Origin: Leptospira licerasiae serovar Varillal str. VAR 010
Lineage (GTDB): Bacteria; Spirochaetota; Leptospiria; Leptospirales; Leptospiraceae
Assembly (NCBI RefSeq): GCF_000244755.1
Contig: NZ_AHOO02000005.1
Location: 930,001 to 994,000, forward strand
DNA: 64,000 nucleotides
Direction of reading: 5' to 3'
Positions 10,535 to 20,243 of the stretch are shown piece after piece; within the stretch, counting starts at the first letter, position 1; the number at the start of each line of letters is the position of its first letter. Both the position numbers and the translations under genes were made by a program. The notes beneath the pieces were generated by a model that saw nothing but the letters and a program-made list of their open reading frames with translations, made no database searches and had not been told where the DNA came from.

Positions 10535-11638
10535 ATGAACCTATTATTTACCGAATATACATTAGGAAAAAATAAGCTAAAAAACAGAACCGTAATGGCT
10601 CCTATGACCAGATCCAGAGCGATCGGAAATATTCCGAACGATTTGATGGCGGAATATTATTCTCAAAGAGCAAGTGCCGGTCTACTGATTACGGAAGGTG
10701 TTTCTCCTTCCCCTAACGGTTTAGGATATGCCAGGATTCCAGGAATTTTTTCCGAAGAACAAGTCCAAGGTTGGAAAAAGGTAACGGATGCGGTGCATAC
10801 AAAGCAAGGTAGAATATTCGTACAGCTCATGCATTCCGGAAGAGTAGGAAACGATTTGAATCTACCGGAAGGCGCGGAACTTGTCGGCCCTTCTGCTATC
10901 GGATTAAAAGGAACAGTTTGGACGGATGCGGAAGGTAACCAACCATACTCATCTCCAAGAGAAATGAATTCAAAAGATATCCAAGTTGCGATCCGTGAAT
11001 ATGTGAATGCAGCAGAGAATGCGATCAAAGCCGGATTTGACGGAGTGGAGCTTCATGGGGCCAACGGATATTTAATAGAACAATTTTTGCATCCGAGTGC
11101 AAACCATCGAAACGACGAATACGGTGGAGATTGGAAAAAAAGAAATAGATTCGCATTAGAAGTTGCTACCGCGGTTGTGGAAGCGATAGGCGCAGACAAA
11201 GTAGGGATCAGGCTTTCTCCTTACGGAGTTTTTAACGATTTAGAAATTCATAATGAAATAGAAGAGCAATACAAGGATCTTGCCGCTTCTCTAGGAAAAT
11301 TGGGACTGGTTTACATTCATATCGTGGATCATTCTTCTATGGGCGCTCCTAAGCCGACGGCTTCAGTGGTTACTTTAATCAGGGAATCTTATAAATTCCA
11401 AAACCCGAACGGTACTTATATTCTTTCGGGAGGTTACGATCCAAAACGTGCGGATTCCGACCTGAAAGAAAAGAATGCGGATCTGATCGCATTCGGTCGT
11501 AACTTTATTTCCAACCCTGATTTGGTGGAAAGATTGGAGAAAGGAATCCCTCTTGCTGAGCCGGACGCTTCTACCTTCTATACTCCCGGAGAAAAAGGAT
11601 ATACCGATTATCCTGTAGCGGCACTTTCTAAGGTTTAA
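10535..11638 (+). CDS. Alkene reductase, Old Yellow Enzyme family
   Basis: 367 residues forming an FMN TIM barrel of the NemA/OYE class. Landmarks are MAPMTRSRA near 24-32, QLMHSGRVG near 98-106, the FDGVELHGANGYLIEQFL active-site strand (about 168-185), and ANHRNDEYGGD (about 189-199). It should reduce activated C=C bonds of enals, enones or nitroesters with NAD(P)H. It stands alone with its own upstream gap. It is unrelated in layout to the longer FadH-type enzyme at 52518-54542, which adds an iron-sulfur and a second flavin domain. Confidence 0.92.
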   Translation: MNLLFTEYTLGKNKLKNRTVMAPMTRSRAIGNIPNDLMAEYYSQRASAGLLITEGVSPSPNGLGYARIPGIFSEEQVQGWKKVTDAVHTKQGRIFVQLMHSGRVGNDLNLPEGAELVGPSAIGLKGTVWTDAEGNQPYSSPREMNSKDIQVAIREYVNAAENAIKAGFDGVELHGANGYLIEQFLHPSANHRNDEYGGDWKKRNRFALEVATAVVEAIGADKVGIRLSPYGVFNDLEIHNEIEEQYKDLAASLGKLGLVYIHIVDHSSMGAPKPTASVVTLIRESYKFQNPNGTYILSGGYDPKRADSDLKEKNADLIAFGRNFISNPDLVERLEKGIPLAEPDASTFYTPGEKGYTDYPVAALSKV

Positions 11639-11651
11639 GAAAAATCGAACT

Positions 11652-11674
11652 CCCGCCGTTTGTAGAGCGGCGGG
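11652..11674. terminator. GC-rich hairpin between convergent genes
   Basis: CCCGCCG and CGGCGGG form a perfect 7-bp stem with a 9-nt loop between two converging stop codons. A/T runs lie close on both sides but not directly abutting, so it may serve as a weak two-way terminator. Confidence 0.45.
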
Positions 11675-11687
11675 AAAAAGAAAAAGT

Positions 11688-12773
11688 TTAACAGGCGTCT
11701 CCTGCGCCCCTTAATAATAGCTGCAAGGTCCCGTTCTTTAGTTCATATAAGGATTTAATGGAAGAGTCGTAGCCTATATCAGTAAATAATAATATAGGAA
11801 CCGGATCTTCTTCCCTATAGATCACTCCTATCAAATGAAAAGAACCTCCATAAAATCCCAACTCCTCGGTAAGTTTTTCGGATTTTTCAAAGGAGATTAA
11901 AACTCTGTCTGTCCCGAATTTTCGCCCTAGTAGGTAGAGATACCTTCTTTCTGCGCCTTTTTTATGATAGGCGATCCTTCCGGAGAGAAAGGTCTCTTTT
12001 TTATTATTTTTGAAAGTATATACTTCTTCCATTGTGGAATGAAGCCATTCCGTCTCCGGGTATCCTCTTGCTTTCCAAGTTGTTTCAGCTAAGTTTTTGA
12101 AAAGAGTATAATCGGGATCCGTTTTGGATAATTCTTGGAGCGGAATAGATTGTAGTCCAAGATCAGGAGAGTATACCAACCAATCCTTTTTGGCTTTCAA
12201 ATCTCCAGTAGGTTTTACTTTTAAAGCGGGAAATTCTTGGCACCCATACGTAGTGGGTGAGGCAGCGGAAAAGGAAGGACCCTTGTCTCCTTCTAATAAT
12301 GAAAAAGAAGGAAGCGAAGTATTCACACCGCTTCTGAATTTATAATCGAATTCGTATTCGTCTTTCGCTTCTTGCCAACCTTTTTGGCTGAAAAAAGCAA
12401 GTGGAACAAAGATGGGAAGATCTTTAGGATCATATCCGGACCAAACAAATCCGATTAATTTGTATTCGTCCAATGTGTCAGGCGGTGTGAGTCCTAAATA
12501 TTTTCTGGAAACAAAACCTGTTCTACCGTCCTCCGTTTTGATCTTGCTCCAATCGATCGGGCCTTTTGTTTCGTCAGGAAGGATCTTGACCTTACTTCCT
12601 CTGTTCAATGTAAAGACGATCTTTCCGGTTTCAGGAGTTTCCCTAACGTTTAACACTCCTGATGTGATCAGCACATAATGATATGGATCTGAGGTCTGAG
12701 CGACCAAAGAAAAATACAATGGAGGTAGAAGTAAGAGTAGTAAGATCCGGAATTTAAGCGCCATTGCAGCCAC
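11688..12773 (-). CDS. Secreted protein with N-terminal bacterial SH3 domain
   Basis: 361 residues. The signal peptide covers about residues 1-26. A bacterial SH3 domain follows (about 33-95), with SGVLNVRETPETGKIVFTLN-type sequence and GFVSRKYLG as its end. The remaining 260 residues are an unrecognised beta-rich domain ending with two cysteines (GAGDAC). SH3b domains often bind cell-wall peptides, so a periplasmic or envelope role is reasonable. It is monocistronic and converges on the alkene reductase gene. Confidence 0.75.
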   Translation of the reverse strand: MAAMALKFRILLLLLLPPLYFSLVAQTSDPYHYVLITSGVLNVRETPETGKIVFTLNRGSKVKILPDETKGPIDWSKIKTEDGRTGFVSRKYLGLTPPDTLDEYKLIGFVWSGYDPKDLPIFVPLAFFSQKGWQEAKDEYEFDYKFRSGVNTSLPSFSLLEGDKGPSFSAASPTTYGCQEFPALKVKPTGDLKAKKDWLVYSPDLGLQSIPLQELSKTDPDYTLFKNLAETTWKARGYPETEWLHSTMEEVYTFKNNKKETFLSGRIAYHKKGAERRYLYLLGRKFGTDRVLISFEKSEKLTEELGFYGGSFHLIGVIYREEDPVPILLFTDIGYDSSIKSLYELKNGTLQLLLRGAGDAC

Positions 12774-12820
12774 AGGATCGTTTTGAAATTCGAGTCCGCA
12801 AGCTTTTTTAAACTTGGCTA

Positions 12821-12885
12821 AAACTAAAAGAGGACTCTGTCCCTTGATTGAGGGAATGTTCTGTTTATTAGATTGTAGAGTCCTC
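12821..12885 (-). terminator. Branched intrinsic terminator
   Basis: Reading leftward, GAGGACTCT (12877-12885 complement) pairs with AGAGTCCTC (12830-12838) in a 9-bp stem. The loop holds a second TCCCT/AGGGA hairpin. TTTTAGTTTTAG follows the stem. It sits directly after the coiled-coil gene that ends at 12890. Confidence 0.6.
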
Positions 12886-12889
12886 GGTG

Positions 12890-13417
12890 TTAATCTTGGA
12901 TCAGTCTTTCTATCGTTTTCTCGGAGAGCTGTTTCATCTGAATATCTTTGCCGGAAAGGTTCTCGACCGATTTTCGGAAATTTTCAGGGTTCTTAAGCAT
13001 TCCGACGGAGAGCACATTCTCGGATTCCACTTCGTATTTGCGGATAGAATCCATTAGTTGGTCCTTTTTCACTTGGACCTGCTCTCTCAATTGGTTTAGA
13101 TCCTGATTTGGATTTTCTACCAATTCTCTGAACAAAGGAGTTTCACCGAAAAGGATATTGATCAGATCCTCTTTAGGTGTGTTCTTTTCTTCGCTCAGTA
13201 CTCCGAGTTTCATCTGTTCCTTGGAAAGTTGTTCTTGGAGATTCCCCAAGGTTTCTTGGACTTTCAAGTATCTAGAAGTTAAGCTGCTAGAAAACTCGGT
13301 TTTGTCGGCTGCGTTTTGGGCTTCCGAGGGTACTCCCGTTCTTCCTGGGACGGAAGATCTCTTGTCGCGGAGAAGTTTCTCTGCTGATGAGACTAGATTC
13401 GTAAGTTGAACGTCCAT
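12890..13417 (-). CDS. Coiled-coil protein of unknown function
   Basis: 175 residues, highly charged and Gln/Leu/Glu rich. Heptad-like stretches at about 45-80 and 100-135 suggest a long alpha-helical coiled coil. There is no signal peptide or membrane segment, so it is cytoplasmic as read. I do not recognise a family; size and composition recall chaperone- or flagellar-associated leptospiral proteins, but nothing in the sequence proves that. It has its own terminator and a 213-bp upstream gap. Confidence 0.65.
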   Translation of the reverse strand: MDVQLTNLVSSAEKLLRDKRSSVPGRTGVPSEAQNAADKTEFSSSLTSRYLKVQETLGNLQEQLSKEQMKLGVLSEEKNTPKEDLINILFGETPLFRELVENPNQDLNQLREQVQVKKDQLMDSIRKYEVESENVLSVGMLKNPENFRKSVENLSGKDIQMKQLSEKTIERLIQD

Positions 13418-13630
13418 GTTCTTTACCCTCCTTTCGGTGTAATCCTGGCGACCTCTGGAAAATCGGTAGATAAACCCGATTGTTCATTTTCCACAGAGTT
13501 TATGTCGCATCTAAGCGGTTACTCCCTAGGCATATCTGTACTAAGTATCGGACAAACTTTAGAGAACCAATGAATTTTTTTTCAAAATATTCAGTTTTTT
13601 CGGAAAAAAATCCGAATAAGTTATATTGGG

Positions 13631-14503
13631 TTATTTCACCTTTTTTCCGTTCTGTATCTCTTCGGTCGGATACAAAACCACTTCGTCTCCTTCTTGCAGA
13701 CCTTCCGTTAAAAGGGAAGACTTTCCGCTTCTTGCCTCTATTTTTACGTTAGTCTTAATCGCTTTACCTTTTACCACTTTGAAAACGGACCAATTTTCTC
13801 CTTCCCTGAACAATGCGGCTGTAGGTAGAATTAACACATTGTCTTTGCTAAAGGACACTATTTTGGCTTGGACCCGAAAAGAATCTCCCATCGGAGAAGG
13901 TGGAGCTATATCTATGATAGTTCTAACCCTTTGTTCTTCTACTCCTAAGGAGGAGATTTTAGTGAATGCTGCAGGCTCTACCAATCTGACTTTTCCTTGG
14001 AAAGGTTCCCCTCCCCATCCTTCGATCAAAACAGGATCCCCTACGTGAATATGAGTACTATCTTGGGTAAGTACATCGCACACTATCTCGAGAGAAGATG
14101 TATTTCCTATATCTAAGATGGGCGCTCCCATGGCGATGGGGCCTTCACTTTCTCTTTGTATAGATAGGATACTTCCTGAGATCGGTGATTTCACTTTTCT
14201 ATCATAATCCCAGCGCACGATTGCAACGGTTTCTCCTTTATCGACTCTTTCTCCCACATGTTTTTCTAATCTTTGTAGTACTCCATTTACGGGGGAGAAG
14301 AGGGTGAATTTTTCTTTTACCCTCGTGATACCTTCTTCTTCTACGATTTGTCGGTAGGTCCCTTTTTCCACCTTTCCTATATCCACTTGTAAAGGTTTGG
14401 GCCGAAAGATCCACCAGCCTAAAAGTAGTAACAAAATACCTGCAATAGAGATACGGGCGATCTTGTTGGAATATAAGTTTAATAGGATTTCCTTAAGTTG
14501 CAT
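13631..14503 (-). CDS. HlyD-family periplasmic adaptor of an ABC exporter
   Basis: 290 residues with one N-terminal membrane helix (about 15-31). A lipoyl/barrel-sandwich segment follows (about 55-110: SPVNGVLQRL, HVGERVDKGETVA, SPISGSILS). The beta-barrel comes next (about 130-205), and a C-terminal domain with EARSGKSSLLTEGLQEGD. It lacks the long coiled-coil hairpin of typical RND or MacA adaptors, hence the short length. It starts one base after the permease stop and forms an operon of ATPase, permease and adaptor. The likely substrate (lipid, lipoprotein or drug) is unknown. Confidence 0.85.
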   Translation of the reverse strand: MQLKEILLNLYSNKIARISIAGILLLLLGWWIFRPKPLQVDIGKVEKGTYRQIVEEEGITRVKEKFTLFSPVNGVLQRLEKHVGERVDKGETVAIVRWDYDRKVKSPISGSILSIQRESEGPIAMGAPILDIGNTSSLEIVCDVLTQDSTHIHVGDPVLIEGWGGEPFQGKVRLVEPAAFTKISSLGVEEQRVRTIIDIAPPSPMGDSFRVQAKIVSFSKDNVLILPTAALFREGENWSVFKVVKGKAIKTNVKIEARSGKSSLLTEGLQEGDEVVLYPTEEIQNGKKVK

Positions 14504-14504
14504 T

Positions 14505-16847
14505 TTATTCTCTTACCTTTAATACGGAGATCAGATCCAATGATCTTATTTTGATGTAAAGTATCCAGAAACTAAATAAAGAAGTAGTTAGGACAGTAAA
14601 GACAGAAATTACATATGTTTTAGGAGAAACGAATAGAGGGATCTTGAATCCTTCGGTTTCCACCGTATTTAGGATCGCGTATCCGGAAAAATAACCGAGT
14701 AAACACCCCAAAGGTAGTGACGCTAAGATCACGATAGTCAACTCTCCGGATAATATGATAAAAACTTCCGTCTTGGTAAAACCTAAGATCCGCAAGCTAC
14801 CCAATTCGAAGGCTCTTTCGGAAAGCGAGATCAAGGCGGTATTATAGACTACTCCGACTGAAATAATACATGCGAAGATCATTATGATCAACGAGGTCGT
14901 TAATATGCTTCTCGACATTAATTCATAAAATATTTTTAGGGTCCTTGCTCGAGTAGATACCCCCGAGATCTTCGGATAGGATTTTAATTCGTTCAATAGA
15001 GCTTCTTCTTTGGAGGAGTCCGTCCAAAGTGCCGCAATGTTTACCTGGTCTCCTTCTCTTAACAATCGGTTTAAGGATTGGATCTCCTTATAGGCTCCTT
15101 GTCCCAAGATTTCGTTGATGATCCCGGTTACTTCGACTTCCGTCTTAATCCTTTGTCCTTCTAATACTTCTAGTTGTATTTTATCTCCTCTTCGAATCCC
15201 GAATTTTTCCGCTATTCCGGAATTTAAGAGGATGCCGTCTTCCGGAACCGGGACGTTTTGTCCATTTTCGTTGATTAATCTTCTGAGATAGGAATTTTGA
15301 GGCATTCCAGTTAATCCGATTTCTTTACTGGAATTCCCATAACGAATGCGGACAGGTACGGATCTATATCCTTCCACAAGTAGGATCCCTTCCTTCTTCT
15401 CTAATTCCAAGATAGAATCGGAGGAAACCGCATTCTGAAAATTTAATGTAACTGTGTCTCTTTGCAGATCTTCGAATTGTATTTTTACAATGGAAGTCAT
15501 CGTATCTCTGGAGAACAGGCCCAAGACCATGATCATTACGGAGGAAGAAACTCCTAATATGAATAATAATGTCCTTCCCGGCCTTCGGATCAGATTTCGT
15601 ATAGCGATCCTATAAACTACTGGTAGGTCTTTCCAGTATTCTTCTAAAAAACTTTTGGAGAAATTTTCCGGAGCAGGAGGTCGCATCGCCTGGGCGGGCT
15701 GGAGAGAAGTAACCTTTCGGATCGATAAGAAAGAGCCGGCCATTCCTGAAGCTATTCCGATCAATACACCTTGGATTGCCAATCTAGGGTCGAATAGGAA
15801 TTTTAGATTCGGAAATCTGTAGTAATCTCCGTATAGACCTACCATTTTTGTGCCTAAGTAATATCCGAATATTATTCCTAATAAGGAACCCATGATACAC
15901 ACTACTAATATTATCTTTAAATAATGGAATGCGATACTTCTATCTCCGTATCCGAGGGCCTTTAAAGTTGCGATCTGTTCCCTTTGTTTGGAGATCATTC
16001 GAGAAGTTACGATATGAAGAAGGAATGCCGCTACTCCCAAAAAAACCATCGGAATGGAGAATGCAGTTGTTCTTAATTGTTTGAATTCATCCCTCAGAAA
16101 GGAGTGTGACGGAAGTTTGTCCCTGTCGTAAGAGCCTAATCCTCCGAACGCGGTGAGTTTAAGATCCACTTCCTTGAGCACAGAGTTTTTTTCGGCATCC
16201 GGCGCAAAATCGAATATGATATCGTTTATTGCACCGCTCATGTCGAAGATTTCTTCGACACTTTCTTTTTTCATCCAAAGGATCCCGTAATGTTTGTCAT
16301 CCGGTAGGAATCCTCCCGGGCGAAAAACGTATACATATTCGGGCGAAAGTGCGATCCCCGAGACCGTAAGTAGTTTTTTCTTTCCTTCTAAAACTGCAAT
16401 GAGTTTGGAACCTGGTCCTAATCGATTTGCTAAGGAGAATGCTTCGCTTATGACGGTCTCGTCCTTTTCTCGAGGCAATCTTCCTTGTAATAACGCCAAA
16501 CGATTTAAGCCTTCCGTTAAGGTAACTATCCTCCCTCCGCTAGGAATAGATTCGGATTCAAAATCCAAAACTATATCTTTGATGATCCTTCCTTCCGCAT
16601 ACGATACTCCAGGTATTTTAGAAATATCTAAAATTATCGATTCGGGTGCTTTATGGAGAGAAACGAACCCCTGGGAAAGAGAATATTCCGCATAAAAATT
16701 ATTTCTGGAAACTAAAAGAGAATCGTAAGCGCTCAAGGAAGTCAGATAAACCGCGATCCCCGAGGCGATCACTAATGTAATAGTGACAGCTTGGGATTTC
16801 CAGGCTAATAATTCCCTTAAGGCCTTTTTGTCTAGGACCTTTACCAA
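14505..16847 (-). CDS. FtsX-type ABC transporter permease
   Basis: 780 residues. The layout is one N-terminal helix (about 18-38), a long extracytoplasmic MacB-like domain (about 45-250), three helices (about 265-375), another FtsX-type helix near 425-445, a second periplasmic domain, and three final helices (about 655-770). The duplicated FtsX architecture matches lipoprotein- or macrolide-type exporters that work with an ATPase and a HlyD adaptor. It overlaps the ATPase gene by 7 bp. The pump probably moves a hydrophobic substrate out of the membrane rather than through a channel (inference). Confidence 0.87.
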   Translation of the reverse strand: MVKVLDKKALRELLAWKSQAVTITLVIASGIAVYLTSLSAYDSLLVSRNNFYAEYSLSQGFVSLHKAPESIILDISKIPGVSYAEGRIIKDIVLDFESESIPSGGRIVTLTEGLNRLALLQGRLPREKDETVISEAFSLANRLGPGSKLIAVLEGKKKLLTVSGIALSPEYVYVFRPGGFLPDDKHYGILWMKKESVEEIFDMSGAINDIIFDFAPDAEKNSVLKEVDLKLTAFGGLGSYDRDKLPSHSFLRDEFKQLRTTAFSIPMVFLGVAAFLLHIVTSRMISKQREQIATLKALGYGDRSIAFHYLKIILVVCIMGSLLGIIFGYYLGTKMVGLYGDYYRFPNLKFLFDPRLAIQGVLIGIASGMAGSFLSIRKVTSLQPAQAMRPPAPENFSKSFLEEYWKDLPVVYRIAIRNLIRRPGRTLLFILGVSSSVMIMVLGLFSRDTMTSIVKIQFEDLQRDTVTLNFQNAVSSDSILELEKKEGILLVEGYRSVPVRIRYGNSSKEIGLTGMPQNSYLRRLINENGQNVPVPEDGILLNSGIAEKFGIRRGDKIQLEVLEGQRIKTEVEVTGIINEILGQGAYKEIQSLNRLLREGDQVNIAALWTDSSKEEALLNELKSYPKISGVSTRARTLKIFYELMSRSILTTSLIIMIFACIISVGVVYNTALISLSERAFELGSLRILGFTKTEVFIILSGELTIVILASLPLGCLLGYFSGYAILNTVETEGFKIPLFVSPKTYVISVFTVLTTSLFSFWILYIKIRSLDLISVLKVRE

Positions 16848-17572
16848 TGGAGACTCTCTGTGGTGGATTTATGAAGGTTAGGTTTATCGGATACTATAGA
16901 CCCGTCCCTCATCTCCACGACCCGATCCGCGATAGAAGCGATGCTGACATTATGCGTTATTATGATCGTGGTAGTGCCTAACTCTTTGTTGATCTTTGCG
17001 ATCGCATCCAGTACGATCTTTCCTGTTTTGAAATCTAAGGCTCCTGTAGGTTCGTCACAGAGAAGTATTTCGGGTCGTTTGACGATTGCTCTTGCGATCG
17101 CGACCCTTTGTTGTTCTCCGCCGGAAAGTTGGGAAGGAAAATGATCTTTTCTATCAGTTAGGCCGACCAATTCTAAAGCTTCCGAAGGGGACATCGGATT
17201 GTCGGAAATGTCGGTGACAAGTCTTACATTCTCTTCTGCCGAAAGGCTCGGGATCAAATTATAAAATTGGAATACGAATCCGACGTATTTCCTTCTGAAT
17301 TCGGTAAGATCATCGTTTTGATCGGCCTGTAAAGGTTTATTATTGAAAAGTATTTTTCCGGAACTAGGAGAATCTAACCCTCCTAATATGTTTAGCAAAG
17401 TGGATTTTCCACTGCCGCTTGGGCCCAATAGGACCGAAAATTCGGATCTAAAAAATCGGACGTTAATATCGTTCAAAGCTGGAACCTTGACCTGGCCCAT
17501 ATCGTAAATTTTGCTTAGCTTTTCGGTTTCAAAGACCGGATCTTTCGAATCGTTTTTTCCGGATTTTTTCAT
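16841..17572 (-). CDS. ABC transporter ATPase of the MacB/LolD group
   Basis: 243 residues. Walker A is [12 protein letters not shown] (about 53-64), the Q-loop region is [18 protein letters not shown], the signature is [14 protein letters not shown] and Walker B is [13 protein letters not shown]. The H-loop is IIITHN. The PTGALD and YNLIPSLSA patterns place it with MacB/LolD-type ATPases that drive FtsX-fold permeases. It is the first gene of the three-gene exporter operon; the 323-bp gap upstream is shared with a divergent secreted-protein gene. Confidence 0.93.
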   Translation of the reverse strand: MKKSGKNDSKDPVFETEKLSKIYDMGQVKVPALNDINVRFFRSEFSVLLGPSGSGKSTLLNILGGLDSPSSGKILFNNKPLQADQNDDLTEFRRKYVGFVFQFYNLIPSLSAEENVRLVTDISDNPMSPSEALELVGLTDRKDHFPSQLSGGEQQRVAIARAIVKRPEILLCDEPTGALDFKTGKIVLDAIAKINKELGTTTIIITHNVSIASIADRVVEMRDGSIVSDKPNLHKSTTESLHW

Positions 17573-17895
17573 ACAGGGATCATTTACACCTTATACTCGA
17601 AGTAAAATAGTATTTTCAAGAACTACATTGATCTATGTTAATATTTTTTAAAGTTAATATATACGATCGAAGAAAGATACTTAGCCCTTTTTCGGAAAGT
17701 AATCTATCCTTTTTTTGCAGATTTAAGACTGCTCACTTCGAAAAAATTTTTGATCCGGATGCTAAAACTTTTCAAAAACGGACTATACCTTTCCTCTGGA
17801 AGCATTGACTAAAACGGCTATATCTTTAATATGCAATAAATTATTCACTGCCGGAAATCATTTCGGTAAATGAATAGGTTTCACGGAGTTTAGGA
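17573..17895. other. AT-rich divergent promoter region
   Basis: 323 bp without a credible coding frame, between the start of the exporter ATPase (minus) and the secreted protein gene (plus). It is strongly AT-rich and holds a good sigma70-like promoter for the rightward gene. No strong inverted repeat was noticed. Confidence 0.6.
17805..17832 (+). promoter_or_regulatory. Sigma70-like promoter
   Basis: TTGACT, a 16-nt spacer and TAATAT lie about 63 bp before the ATG of the secreted protein at 17896. Both hexamers are close to consensus. Confidence 0.55.
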
Positions 17896-18417
17896 ATGAA
17901 AAACAGAAATGTATTTAGAGTGATCGCGATTGTTGCGTTTTGTCTGAGTTTATTGCCGACAGGTTTGTTTGCGGAAGAGGATGATCATTACATCCAGCCG
18001 GATGATTATTTTGTCTCAAGGGAAGAATATAACGATCAAACTTATATCAACGTATATATCGCCAAGGAAATGACTCCTGCTTCTGCCACCAAAACAAAAG
18101 GAGAAGGGGAATTCCTTCAGGTGACCGACGGTAAGAAGTATTGGACCAAAAACTTTTACATGACCCGACTTGCTACTGACAAGGACTTAAAGCTGGGAGT
18201 AAAAGTGATCATGTTCGACATGGGAACGGAAGACGGTTATAGAGCCCCTGAATCCAAGGAAGAGGCTCGGACCGGTAACTGGTTTATGGCAAAAATTACG
18301 GATACTTCCGACTTATTCAAAGGGATCGTTACCGTTTCCGGAGGATATAAGATCCAAAAAAATAATATAAGAGTGATTGTGCCGAAAGCGACCGTTACAC
18401 CTAAAGGTGGAAAATAA
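17896..18417 (+). CDS. Secreted or periplasmic protein of unknown function
   Basis: 173 residues with a clear signal peptide (basic start, hydrophobic 8-26, probable cleavage after LFA). The mature part is acidic and beta-rich, with YINVYIAKEMTPASATKTKG and GKKYWTKNFYMTRLAT motifs. It lacks a lipobox cysteine. A strong promoter and a strong two-way terminator make it a compact single-gene unit, suggesting good expression. It looks like a leptospiral-specific surface or periplasmic protein. I cannot assign a role. Confidence 0.75.
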   Translation: MKNRNVFRVIAIVAFCLSLLPTGLFAEEDDHYIQPDDYFVSREEYNDQTYINVYIAKEMTPASATKTKGEGEFLQVTDGKKYWTKNFYMTRLATDKDLKLGVKVIMFDMGTEDGYRAPESKEEARTGNWFMAKITDTSDLFKGIVTVSGGYKIQKNNIRVIVPKATVTPKGGK

Positions 18418-18460
18418 TATTAAAAAAACAGAATTTTCTTTTTATAGAAAAGATCTAAAA

Positions 18461-18490
18461 GCCTCCCAAGAACAGGAGGCTTTTTTTATT
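18461..18490. terminator. Bidirectional intrinsic terminator
   Basis: GCCTCC and GGAGGC form a perfect 6-bp stem with an 8-nt loop. It is followed by seven T on the plus strand and preceded by four A, which gives T on the minus strand. It serves the genes ending at 18417 and 18496. Confidence 0.8.
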
Positions 18491-18495
18491 TAAGT

Positions 18496-19656
18496 TCAGA
18501 CTTTGAGTCTTTTATAAATTACGAATAGTCCGGATAAAAAGAGTATAGGAGTGATCCAACTTGCAAGCCAGATCGGGATTACCTCGTTCTCTCCTAAGGA
18601 TTTGAAAGAGGGGTCCATGACCATATAAAGTAAAGCCACTCCGATACTTACTCCAAGAGAGGAAACGATCGCCATCCTTTTGGTAAAAAATCCGCTCGCA
18701 CATCCTACCAGGGTAAGAACTACGATCAATAATGGTTCCGCAAATAACGTATGTTTTGCTATATCCACGTCTCCGTAAGATAGACCTTTTTTGATCCGAT
18801 TTTCCTTTTCTTCGGATAGTTCGAAAAAGTTCATCTCTTCCACGGAACCTTTTAATTTTTTGAAATAGTCGGGCTTTTCAGGAAGTTTGTATTCTTTCTC
18901 CGCAAACTTTTGTACGGAGACTACTTGCAGATCGTCGTCGAACTTGGTCTCTTCTACACTTTTTAAGATCCAAACTTCTTTTTGGTAATCGTACTTTGCT
19001 CTTTGGGCGACCAGTAGATAATCAGGGGTTTGTTCCTGCGTCAGACAGATATAATTGAATCCGCCTTTGATCTCTTCTTCTTTGGTGTCATAATAATAAA
19101 TATAATAAAAACCTTCTTGGCCCTTGAAATGTTTTTGATAGACCACACCGACTAACGTGTTTTGGTCTCCTTCTTTCAACATTTTATGTTCTTCGTTGGC
19201 TCTTGCGTTTAAAGGCGCTACAACAGTTTGTTTTAGGAAGAATGCTGCAAACCAAAGGACACAACTGAACGCCACGATCGGAGCCACAATCCTTCTGAAA
19301 GAGATCCCTGCTGCCATCATCGCCACCAGTTCTTTGTTCGCCGAAAATTGTCCCACAGTGAAAGATACTGAGAATAGTATGGCGATGTTCATGATGTACT
19401 GGATGAGCATCTGGGGGAGACGGAATAGAATGAAAAGCCAGCCGTGGATCTTTCCACCTTTAGAGGAAGCCATGTCCCCCTTGATATCACTGTAAGAGGA
19501 CATGAGGGCCAGAAATCCTAAGGTGATCAGAGCCCCGATAAATATTTTTATGAATTCGGAGAATACATACTTATCCAGGATCCGAGGAGGGAAAAACTCC
19601 TCCTTTATCCTATGGATCCATTCTTTGGGACGGATTTCGGGAAGACTGAATTGCAT
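18496..19656 (-). CDS. LptF/LptG (YjgP/YjgQ) family permease
   Basis: 386 residues. Three N-terminal helices (about 32-55, 75-100, 118-142) precede a periplasmic beta-jellyroll domain (about 150-280), and three C-terminal helices follow (about 308-382). DKYVFSEFIKIFIGAL at about 28-43 and ANKELVAMMAAGISFRRI at about 123-140 are the family signatures. LptF/G with LptB pull lipopolysaccharide from the inner membrane toward the outer membrane. Only one permease is present here; the partner must lie elsewhere. Whether it is F or G was not decided. Confidence 0.85.
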   Translation of the reverse strand: MQFSLPEIRPKEWIHRIKEEFFPPRILDKYVFSEFIKIFIGALITLGFLALMSSYSDIKGDMASSKGGKIHGWLFILFRLPQMLIQYIMNIAILFSVSFTVGQFSANKELVAMMAAGISFRRIVAPIVAFSCVLWFAAFFLKQTVVAPLNARANEEHKMLKEGDQNTLVGVVYQKHFKGQEGFYYIYYYDTKEEEIKGGFNYICLTQEQTPDYLLVAQRAKYDYQKEVWILKSVEETKFDDDLQVVSVQKFAEKEYKLPEKPDYFKKLKGSVEEMNFFELSEEKENRIKKGLSYGDVDIAKHTLFAEPLLIVVLTLVGCASGFFTKRMAIVSSLGVSIGVALLYMVMDPSFKSLGENEVIPIWLASWITPILFLSGLFVIYKRLKV

Positions 19657-19758
19657 TCCGAATCCATCTTCAAAAGGCCGAGGGATTCCTACGAACCATT
19701 TATTTGGGTTGACGATCTCGGCTCCCGGGGGAAGATTCCTCGGTTACAGGAGGAGATC

Positions 19759-20232
19759 ATGAAAAAAAGCGCCATTACGTTCGCAATACTCGCCACTCTT
19801 ATTTTTACAGTTTCGGTTTCTGCCGAAAAAAGTACGGAAGATCATATCAAGGCACTTTCCAGCGGATCCGATCAGGAAAAAATCGAAGCTTCCCTTTATC
19901 TGGGGGATAAAAAGGAAAAATCCGCAATCCCGGAATTGATCAACCTTCTGAACCGCTCCAACGATCCTAAAGTAGCAGTTCCTGCGGGGATCGCTTTGGG
20001 TCAAATTGGAGAAGCTGGTGATTCCACAATTGCCTTAAAAAACAAAGTGATTAGCTCCGATAACGGAGACATCGTTTACACTGCTCTTGTTTCTATTCTG
20101 AATATTGTGATCAAAAATGAGAAAGCAGAAGACGCTGCAAAGGAAGCTCTTGAGTTTGCTGACAAAAACCGCAGATCCGATGAATTCGTTTCCGATTTTT
20201 TGAACGTTCTTACTAAAAAGCTGAAGGGTTAA
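19759..20232 (+). CDS. Small secreted HEAT-repeat protein
   Basis: The ATG at 19759 is chosen because AGGAGGAG lies directly upstream and a signal peptide follows; an upstream in-frame start at 19612 would overlap the divergent permease start. The product is 157 residues: signal peptide 1-20, then helical repeats of HEAT/PBS-lyase type, including KSAIPELINLLNRSNDPKVA and AGIALGQIGEAGDSTIAL. Such repeats act as protein-binding scaffolds; the partner is unknown. The next gene (ThiF-like) starts 11 bp after the stop, so the two may be co-transcribed. Confidence 0.75.
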   Translation: MKKSAITFAILATLIFTVSVSAEKSTEDHIKALSSGSDQEKIEASLYLGDKKEKSAIPELINLLNRSNDPKVAVPAGIALGQIGEAGDSTIALKNKVISSDNGDIVYTALVSILNIVIKNEKAEDAAKEALEFADKNRRSDEFVSDFLNVLTKKLKG

Positions 20233-20243
20233 TTTTCTTTTCG

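Noticed and set aside
13580..13625. TCGGA..TCCGA hairpin after the HlyD gene
   Set aside because: In the direction of transcription it is followed by A residues, not T.
19612..19758. Upstream extension of the HEAT-repeat gene
   Set aside because: It would overlap the start of the divergent permease; the ATG at 19759 has AGGAGGAG and begins a clean signal peptide.
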